Source: Kalaharituber pfeilii
Taxonomy: Eukaryota; Ascomycota; Pezizomycetes; Pezizales; Pezizaceae
DNA length: 14,737 bases
Direction: 5' to 3'
Assembly: GCA_015179045.1 (NCBI GenBank)
Contig: WHUZ01000290.1
Location: forward strand, 1-14,737
Made by a program: the position numbers and the translations under genes. Of the stretch, positions 8,196 through 14,737 are shown in pieces; positions within the stretch are counted from its first letter, which is position 1, and every line of letters starts with the position of its first letter. Below the pieces are notes generated by a model. It saw nothing but the letters and a program-made list of their open reading frames with translations. It ran no database searches and had not been told where the DNA came from.

Positions 8196-9420
8196 ACACG
8201 GAGAGAGTCAAGATCCTTGAATGGTTATCCAATATCCCGTATCGAGGCCACCATGACCATGCCCAAGAGGGCCGTGTGAAGGGTACTGGACAATGGCTTT
8301 TTAAACGACAAGAATTTCAAAGTTGGCTGAGGCCACAGCAGTCAGAAATGTTATGGCTGCACGGAATTCGTGAGTTGAACTTGTCATCATTCCTACACAA
8401 AGAGAATTGCTAACCAACCGAATTCAGCTGGTGCCGGAAAGACAAAGCTCGTGTAAGTATTAAGTCCTATATTTGCAAGGCAGGCTGCTAATATAACCTT
8501 GGTGATAAACAGCTCTGCTGTTATTGATCATCTGCAACCAAAAGTGGACAAAGTCTCATTCTTCTATTGTAAGCGGGACGAAGAGCTCCGGCGGGATAGG
8601 CAGCAAATATTACTTGCACTAGTGAAACAGCTTGCATGTCCTGACAATGAGACAATCTGTACCATAGTACAGGAAATTTACGAGAAGGAGCGGAAAGATC
8701 CTTCTGCAAGAAAGCATCTTCCCTTTGATGCAACAGCCACCCTTCTTACCCAATTGGTAGACTGCTACCGTGAACCCATCATTGTCCTAGATGCTTTGGA
8801 TGAATGCCCCCAAAAGACAATTGTTGACATTCTCGAGGCATTCTTCACCATCATGAAGGCTTCGAAGGTTTCTGTGAAGGTGCTGGTGTCCAGCCGCCAC
8901 AGCCTAGATATTGAGATTCGCCTGCGGAATGTTCCTCATGTATGCATTGAAGCACGAGACAATGCTCAGGATATTCGAAATTATGTGGAAACTGAGTTAG
9001 ATACCCGAATCAAGGCAAAGAGGTTGCTCCAGGGAAAGGTGTCACCAAACCTTAGAACAAAGATCAAGGAAGTGCTCCTAAGTGGCGCCAATGGAATGTA
9101 AGTTATCTATCTATCTTATCTTCACCTATAAAATGCTTTCTTTATGATGCCATAGTACCTTGAAAGTGAGGGACTGTTATTGCTTTTCAGATACTTACAA
9201 CCACACTAGGTTCCTCTGGGTTGATTATCAATTGCAGGAGCTCTGTAACCTACGTCTAGAGCGGGATGTTCTTGGACGGTTGGGAAAGCTTCCTAAGGAT
9301 TTGACCGAAGTTTATCATGAAATAATGGCTTCAATAAAATCCCAACCTGGGAGTGCACCTACCCTTGCAGAGCGCGCCCTGAAGTGGATGCTAGTTTCCT
9401 TTAGACCGTTGAGGCCTTAA
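8196..9420 (+). CDS. NLR NACHT nucleotide-binding core
   Basis: Exon 8196-8369 opens with TERVKILEWLSNIPY, GTGQWLF and MLWLHGI. A 58-bp intron then splits the P-loop region: the joined codon gives Pro, followed by GAGKTKLV (Walker A, GAGKT at 8430-8444). Exon 8513-9097 carries PIIVLDALDECP (Walker B, 8775-8810) with the double acidic NACHT signature and VLVSSRHS (sensor 1, about 8877-8903). It ends in GANGM, joined across a 112-bp intron to FLWV. Exon 9210 on has LPKDLTEVYHEIM and ALKWMLVSFRPL, the start of the winged-helix-like segment. All ATP-binding residues one can check are present and 586 bp of exon 8 have no frame break. The TAA at 9418-9420 stands where the family usually has Glu (RP-x-EL), so a single G-to-T change would explain it. 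Confidence 0.88.
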
Positions 9421-10200
9421 GAATTGTGTGCAGCTTCGGAGGTGGACTCAACGCTTCCCATAAATCAAACCGTTGAAGACACAGAAACCACAGGCATAGG
9501 GGTTGAAGTTGAGGTTCTCCTCAGCTTTTGTTCGGGATTACTTGTTTTAGACAAGTCTCTTAGAGTCATTCGCTTTGCGCACTTATCCGTACAAGAATAT
9601 CTAGAAACAAGGATTGATGGGTGGGGTGTTTGGACGCTCAACTTCTTGTCGTTGAGGCGTGTTTATGGATCCTCCAAAGGTACGAGAATAGCTTAGAATC
9701 TTTCGAGAATGGCTTTCAACAGGCTCTGAGGATAGGTCAGAAGTGTACAAGGGCCGCTCAGAAGAGAAAAAGAATGTGCACGTTCAACATATTCTGTATA
9801 GCTACTCCGCCTACTACTGGTTTAAACACTGCCGGTCCTATCAGTGTTTAGTTACGCCCTTACCTGCAGCCAATACAACAGCGGCTGCTTCATGGCATCC
9901 TCGGGAACTCAAATTGCTGCACAGCTTCTTGGGTTCTTTGAATGCCCCAAGTGAAGCTTACGTGAAGTGGGTAAAATCTTTAGAGCGGCGGGGTGAGGGG
10001 CAGATCTGGAGGTCAGTGATGTCAACCCCGTTACGGCCCGTTTTTGCGGCAGCAACGGGTGGCCTGGGAGAGTTGTTAGCCAGCTGTGGTCCTCAGAAGA
10101 GATCAATATGGACGAACGGAACAGTGGCAATCAATCCCTGCTTGTTTTGGCTGCTATGGAGCGGAGAAACATGGATAGTAAAACAAATGCTGGATCGAGG
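9421..10200 (+). CDS. NLR winged-helix-like region and linker to ankyrins
   Basis: Reading on past the TAA in the same frame gives ELCAASEVD and then CSGLLVLD, with RFAHLSVQEYLE (H-x-SV-x-EYL at 9580-9603). This motif closes the NACHT-associated helical region in fungal NLRs. The coding frame then shifts near 9615-9625 (VVEACLWILQRYENS follows), again near 9726-9742 (YSAYYWFKH), near 10078-10084 (SGNQSLLVLAA) and near 10175 before IVKQMLDRG. The first three equal one lost base and the fourth two. The residues between the breaks read as an ordinary NLR linker with a first degenerate ankyrin-like unit at about 10100-10200. The concentration of breaks rises toward the repeats. Confidence 0.7.
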
Positions 10201-11404
10201 GCTGATGTGAACTCTGCGGGTGGCGAGTATGGACTGCCCTAAATGTGGCTATAGCTACGGGATATAAAGAAATTGTCAAAATCCTGCTGGATCGAGGGGC
10301 TGATGTGAACGCTGCGGGTGCAAGTATGGAACTGCCCTGAATGTGGCGGTATCTAAGAGATATGAGGAAATTGTCACACTCCTGCTGGATCGAGGGGCTG
10401 ATGTGAACTCTGCGGGTAGCGAGTATGGACCTGCCCTGGATGTGGCTATAGCCAGGGATATAAGAAATTGTCACACTCTGCTAGATCGAGGGGCTGATGT
10501 GAACTCTGCAAGTGACAACTATGGAACTGCTCTGGCTGGAGCGGCATTTGAGGGAGATAAGGAAATTGTCACACTCTGCTGGATCGAGGGGCTGATGTGA
10601 ACTCTGCGGGTAGCAAGTATGGATCTGCCCTGGGTGCAGCTGTTATACTTGCGAAGGAAGGAAATTGTCACAAATCCTGCTGGATCGAGGGGCTGATGTT
10701 GAACTCTGCAGGTGGCGAGTATGGGACTGCCCTAGGTATAGCGGCGCATTATGGAAATACGAAAATTGTCACACTCCTGCTGGATCGGGGGGCTGATGTG
10801 AACTCTGCGGGTGGCGAGTATGGAACTGCCCTGGGTGCAGCTGCATTGGGGAAATAAGGAAATTGTCACACTCCTGCTGGATCGAGGGGCTGATGTGAAC
10901 TCTGCGGGTGGCGAGTATGGAACTGCCCTGGGTGCAGCTGCATAGGGATAAGGAAATTGTCACACTCCTGCTGGATCGAGGGGCTGATGTGAACTCTGCG
11001 GGTGCAGTATGGAACTGCCCTGGGTGCAGCTGCATTCGGGAATAAGGAAATTGTCACACTCCTGCTGGATCGAGGGCTGATGTGAACTCTGCGGGTGGCG
11101 AGTATGGAACTGCCCTGGGTGCAGCTGCATCGGGGATATAAGGAAATTGTCACACTCCTGCTGGATCGAGGGCTGATGTGAACTCTGCGGTGGCATATGG
11201 AACTGCCCTGTGCAGCGCATTGAGGGACATAGGAAATTGTCACACTCCTGCTGGATCGAGGGGCTGATGTGAACTCTGCGGGTGGCGAGTATGGAACTGC
11301 CCTCCATGCAGCGCATCTGAGGGACCGAGGAAATTGTCACAATCCTGCTGGATCTAGGAGCCGATCCAGGTCCTACTGTCCCGAAGGTATCATCCCACCC
11401 TTGA
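10191..11404 (+). repeat. Tandem ankyrin-repeat array, about 13 units of ~99 bp
   Basis: The unit encodes LLDRGADVNSAGGEYGTALG plus about 13 more residues ending KEIVTL, a canonical 33-residue ankyrin repeat. The GCTGATGTGAAC-type landmark falls at 10201, 10299, 10397, 10493, 10591, 10692, 10792, 10889, 10983, 11076, 11172 and 11263, with a diverged last unit at about 11360. Spacings are 98, 98, 96, 98, 101, 100, 97, 94, 93, 96, 91 and 97, never the expected 99, so the frame changes almost every unit. Units from 10692 onward are nearly identical in sequence, while the first five differ at the loop positions after AG and after AL, which are exposed in ankyrins. The last unit leads to a short tail ending at TGA 11402-11404. 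Minus-strand open frames here are shadows. Confidence 0.92.
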
Positions 11405-11506
11405 TTGGGTAGGCCACGAAGTATCTTAAGCATACCCTCGATATCAACATACAATGCCCAATCCTACGTGCAAAATAACAGTATTTTCGTACTAGCATTT
11501 GCTTTA

Positions 11507-11526
11507 TTTTTTTTTTTTTTTTTTTT
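11507..11526. repeat. T20 homopolymer
   Basis: Twenty T about 100 bp after the NLR stop. Read on the minus strand it is an A20 tract, which could be the tail of a retroposed minus-strand copy lying to its right. I find no reverse transcriptase or target duplication to support that. Confidence 0.7.
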
Positions 11527-12433
11527 GTTCGTTTATTTGTATATGGCCTTGTAACGAGACTTGATCTACGTTTATTTTTGGGTACTTATCGATGAGAGGT
11601 ATTCCTGTGCAGCCCTCTCCCGATTGTTAACAGTTCTGTCTACGCTACTCACTTCCTTATTCACCCTTTGTTGCAATGTCGCCAAGTGTATTTACCCGTC
11701 TATTAAGCCCCTTTACCTTTCAAATCATATTCTCTAACTTCCCATGCCCCCAAACGAGCTTTTCCCATGCTTCTGTATTCGTCCTGCATGTATTTACAAT
11801 GTCTCTCACTTTAAGAATATAACCGATATATGTGCAAAGCTTGCCCTTGCGTGTACTTACCCATTCCATCATCTTCCCCACAACGCCTGACTCCGAACTA
11901 GGAAAGGTGGAGGCATGTGGAGGAAAAGGTGGAGATTCGCAGCACCTACCTTGCGGGGAGGAGTGGGGCGCTGATTATGGTCTTCAGCCGTGGCGAGCTG
12001 GAGAAGCCTACATAGGAGAACTAATCAAGGACAGGGAGACAGTCACCTGACAGTGCTGGGATCCAGGACTTATGATAGAGTTGAACAAGACGGGGATACG
12101 AATCCGGGGTAGTTAATAGATGAAATGTTTAACGGCTCAGTAGAAGGCAACCAAAATTTGTATTGGCCACTTTTTACATAAGAAAACTTTTTTAATGCTA
12201 GCAAAAATGCACTGAGTCATGTTCAATGCCATCAATATTTTTACATTAGCCAAAGAGTGTCTTAAGAGCAATATAATATTCTGTAAACTATCCTGTTAGA
12301 AAAGTGCATTCATCCCCAAAGTGACGTATTTTCAGTACCATCAGTTGCAACTAATAGAGTTTATCCCTTCTAAAACTAATATTTCAAATCTATAAATTAT
12401 ATGCCTTTATTGCTACCATTTCCGGCCTCGAAG

Positions 12434-12532
12434 TTACACTCCACTTACACTCATTTACACCTACCAGGCACTTGGTGTCAGTATGTGGGAGTTTCGTGTA
12501 ACGGTGTGTAACAGCCGGTAATAACCGTGTAA
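12434..12532. repeat. TTACAC / GTGTAA hexamer cluster
   Basis: TTACAC occurs at 12434, 12445 and 12455. The complementary GTGTAA occurs at 12496, 12506 and 12527. Spacings are 11 and 10, then 10 and 21 bp, close to whole turns of DNA, and the two sets face each other around ACCAGGCACTTGGT (about 12463-12476). The arms as a whole pair only imperfectly. It may be a binding-site array or the core of a decayed inverted-repeat element. Confidence 0.5.
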
Positions 12533-13549
12533 CTGTCTTACAGCTTTGATGTGGATACGTGAGCTGGAAATCTTGGAGATCCAAAGTTGCGAGTTCCCGT
12601 GTGATGCGAAGTGGCTTTAGCACAGAAAATGACAGAGGCAGATGTACATGTTGATCAACGAGTCTTATATCTGGATTGCACTCCAATAGCCTATTGAATA
12701 TGAAAATGCCATCTGATCAGCCGGAGCTTTCTTGATACTGGACCCACAAGACAGCTGAGGCAGCTGCAAAAAGAGATGTTGTCTGCTCCCCCAGGAGCCT
12801 CTAGGCATTCTAATTCTGCAAGGAAAAAAGTTTGTTGGTTATTCATAAAACGTATTGGGTTATGGTTTCAATATTTGCAACATAAACCCTCACAAGAGTT
12901 GGCGAATTAAAACTAAGTATGCGAGGAAAAGGTTAAGAACATTGAGCGGAGTTGCCCAGAGTTGCTTCCGGACCGCTGTCCCACCCAGTAGCTATCTAAC
13001 ATTACTTCAATGGTAGTCCCCTCCTGAGACCCTACCTACCGGCAGTCCCAGTTGAATTGAGTTACAATAAATCCCCACATGCGCACGAGTTCCCCAGACT
13101 CAAAAAATAACCCCTCTATGTATGCCACTTCAGTAAAAGAACCTTCGTACGAGCCAAATCCCTCGTGATGCCCACCGATTGCTTATTATTAAAGAAGAAA
13201 GCACCTCTGCTTTGGAGCAACTTATGCCTTCTCTCCATCAACCTTGTTAAAGCGCTGGTCTGTCTGGATCCCCATGTGCCCCAAGTTGCTTATTTTCAAC
13301 AGGTACACTCATCTGGCTTTGGGAATTGATGTCCAGTTCAGCCGGGAAATTCCTCTGCCGACCATATTCATAGACCTGATTCCGCCATGTACCCTCTAAT
13401 TGAATATAGAAAGATGCTATCGTATATAAAACCTCAATTGGTAGCAACAAATTGATAAAACTGCGATATAAAATAAAAAGATAATGGGGGTAGCTGATCT
13501 ACAAAAGAGTAAATTGCGTTATTCGGGAAAGACAGCTGTGCGAGAGCTA

Positions 13550-14135
13550 TTGAAGTGTCAAGACGGTAGGATAGGGTGGTGGGATAGATGAGATGGGGTG
13601 GCAGTATGGGTACGGAAAAGCTGCTGAGTAACCCGAGTGGCCGTTGGAGGTGCTAGTGCAACCTCGAGTGGCTGCTTAATCGGTTACTAGAGCGGGGAAG
13701 CGATTGAGATGGTGGGGGTTGCGAGATTCTATTAAAGCTGCTGCGAGATGCACTCAAGAGTTGGTGGGGGGAAGCTGCAGCGTGGAGGTGGTGTAATTGA
13801 GAGGTGGTGGAGGGGTACGGTGCGAGTAAGAGGTGGCGGAATTGAGAGTGGTGAGAGAACGAGCCGTTAGACATGCGGTTGGACGTGTTTATGAGGGGTG
13901 ATGCGAGAGAGTGGCGCGAAAATGCTGTTGCGCGGCTGCTGGTGGGGCTGCCGAGCTGCAGGGGTCCGGGCCGCTAGTGGGTTGTCGGAGGGGTCGGAGG
14001 GGGAGTGGGGGGGACGGGTGGGGACGATGCGATGCGGCGGCGCAATGCGGCGGGAGGAATAGGACAGTGGGAGGGGACAGGAGGATGGGACGGTTCTGTG
14101 GGGGGGGGATGGCTCAAGAGGAAGTAGAGATTTCT
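13550..14135. other. G-rich, C-poor low-complexity block
   Basis: The plus strand is strongly G-biased, with many GGTGG, GGGG and GAG runs and few C. A degenerate repeat is visible (AATTGAGAGGTGG near 13795 and AATTGAGAGTGG near 13840). Open frames here, such as 13911-14156 plus and 13653-13874 minus, give low-complexity Gly/Arg/Cys or Ser/His peptides and are not credible genes. Confidence 0.6.
13990..14023 (+). other. Strong G-quadruplex-forming sequence
   Basis: Five G runs of 4, 5, 7, 3 and 4 (13990-13993, 13999-14003, 14007-14013, 14016-14018, 14020-14023) are separated by loops of 1 to 5 nt, well within the usual four-tetrad pattern. A further G9 run lies at 14100-14108. Confidence 0.75.
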
Positions 14136-14693
14136 AATTTTCTAACTGACCTATAGCTGATATGCCAGTTGCCCATCACTTCTCTAAAAGGCGGATGGTA
14201 ATGCTCCGCAAGCAAGTAAATTGAAACTAGTTACTCTACCTAGCACTGACTGGGAGTGGAGTTGCTACAGAAATGCCCCATTTATGATTTGCGACTACTA
14301 GATCGGGGAAGGGGGACAGCTGAGAAACTACTAATGGTGGAAACGAGTTTTCTGCACAGAAAGAAGCTGTAGAGGAGGGAAAGTGGTCTAGTGGAAGAAA
14401 GAGCAAGCAGCTGATATGATCGTTGTCTATGATTCTGACTTCCTTCAACCATGTAAATGATGATGAGGGCCCCCTTCCCCGCTCAAAATACCCTTCCCCT
14501 TAGTAGTTACCTCCCCCTCCGGCCTTCACCCACCAATGTACTTGAAACGCCAAGATTCCCCACTACACCCAACAGTCCAAGACGGGTTTGCCGACAGCCT
14601 ACTACCGAGAGTACATATTTCTACTGCCTGCAGCTCGCTTGAAGCTACTAGTAAGTACCAATATAGAATTAGGAATGATGTCTCAACTGGAGA

Positions 14694-14698
<5 letters not shown>
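14136..14698. other. Region with no supported gene; weak inverted repeat
   Basis: No gene is recognisable. ACTACTAGATCGGGGAAGGG (14294-14313) pairs imperfectly with CCCTTCCCCTTAGTAGT (14491-14507). A second CCCCCTTCCCCG lies just left of the right arm. This could be a decayed foldback or shared low-complexity purine/pyrimidine sequence. Confidence 0.35.

Positions 14699-14735
<37 letters not shown>
14699..14735. repeat. T37 homopolymer at the right edge
   Basis: Thirty-seven T, followed only by AT at the end of the window. It may be the A tail of a minus-strand retroelement lying beyond the edge, or simply where an assembly stops. Confidence 0.8.

Positions 14736-14737
<2 letters not shown>

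Larger units (their letters stand above)
6629..11404 (+). pseudogene. NLR-like NACHT-ankyrin STAND gene, broken as written
   Basis: A fungal NOD-like receptor with a basic Ser/Arg-rich N-terminus, NACHT_N-type domain, NACHT NTPase, winged-helix-like region and ankyrin array. The family senses non-self or heterokaryon partners through the repeats and oligomerises through NACHT. I chose the ATG at 6629 for its A at -3 and G at +4. Exons: 6629-7337, 7459-7687, 7762-7875, 7924-7973, 8033 or 8044-8128, 8196-8369, 8428-8452, 8513-9097, 9210 onward. All other exon joins keep phase. Frame breaks, each equal to one lost base, lie near 6885-6889 (A5), 7219-7222 (A4), 9615-9625 (G run), 9726-9742 and 10078-10084. 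A two-base loss lies near 10175, another G loss at 10198, and an in-frame TAA at 9418-9420. The last frame ends at TGA 11402-11404. This may be true decay or indel errors in the assembly. Confidence 0.85.
11405..13550. other. Region with no supported gene downstream of the NLR
   Basis: Ordinary composition, with only short open frames. The plus-strand frame 11832-12050 (72 codons) and the minus-strand frames 12390-12686 (98 codons) and 13247-13450 (67 codons) show no domain or splice context. A T20 run and a cluster of TTACAC hexamers are listed separately. Confidence 0.5.

Noticed and set aside
7385..9117. TATC microsatellites in the introns at about 7391 and 9103 as a shared regulatory repeat
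   Set aside because: Only three to four short units each, so chance microsatellites are enough explanation.
10191..11404. Regular near-identical repeats resembling a CRISPR-like or satellite array
   Set aside because: There are no repeat-spacer alternations. The whole ~99-bp unit is repeated and encodes ankyrin repeats continuous with the NACHT gene.
10154..11454. Several overlapping minus-strand open frames with repeated RVHISP and QQECDNFL peptides
   Set aside because: They are the antisense of the ankyrin units. The plus-strand unit gives a canonical 33-residue ankyrin repeat, so the minus frames are shadows.
11860..11935. Second copia fragment, from similarity of a CCTGACTC-containing stretch to 3018-3050
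   Set aside because: The match is limited to about 10-15 bases and does not extend in protein or DNA.
13911..14156. Gly/Arg/Cys-rich 81-codon frame
   Set aside because: It comes from the G-rich low-complexity block, and any frame there would look similar.

Overview
The window looks like accessory, transposon-rich DNA from a filamentous ascomycete (Pezizomycotina). The evidence is a STAND/NLR-type gene with a fungal NACHT N-terminal module, short GT-AG introns (about 58-121 bp) with CTAAC-like branch sites, a Ty1/copia remnant, a hAT-type miniature element, and AT-saturated tracts of the kind left by repeat-induced point mutation (RIP). The species cannot be named from the sequence.

Layout. 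1-1550: no recognisable gene, two small perfect hairpins. 1551-2893: two 233-bp GC-normal direct repeats (about 91% identical), each followed by an AT-saturated tract (317 and about 560 bp). Almost every surviving C in those tracts is followed by T, and almost every surviving G is preceded by A. 2894-5580: the 3' half of a copia retrotransposon (end of the pre-RT linker, reverse transcriptase, RNase H, possible 3' LTR). It is broken by a frameshift near 3185-3200, a 335-bp hAT-like MITE at 3536-3870 with a clean 8-bp target duplication, and an 11-bp tandem duplication in RNase H. 5581-6628: no supported gene. 6629-11404: one NLR-like gene on the plus strand with at least nine exons, in the order basic/Ser-Arg N-terminus, NACHT_N-type helical domain, NACHT NTPase, winged-helix-like region, and about 13 tandem ankyrin units of roughly 99 bp. 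11405-14737: no supported gene. It holds a T20 run, a helically spaced TTACAC/GTGTAA cluster, a G-rich C-poor block with strong G-quadruplex potential, and a T37 run at the right edge.

How the parts relate. The NLR is the only host gene supported here. By family it would be an intracellular sensor in which the ankyrin array binds ligand and NACHT oligomerises. As written it is broken by several frameshifts and one in-frame TAA. Nearly all the shifts are single-base losses, several at A or G runs, and the ankyrin copies differ more by small indels than by substitutions. This could be pseudogene decay or uncorrected long-read indels, and the sequence alone cannot decide. The copia remnant is close in composition to ordinary DNA although it sits directly beside AT-saturated DNA, so the two probably have different histories.
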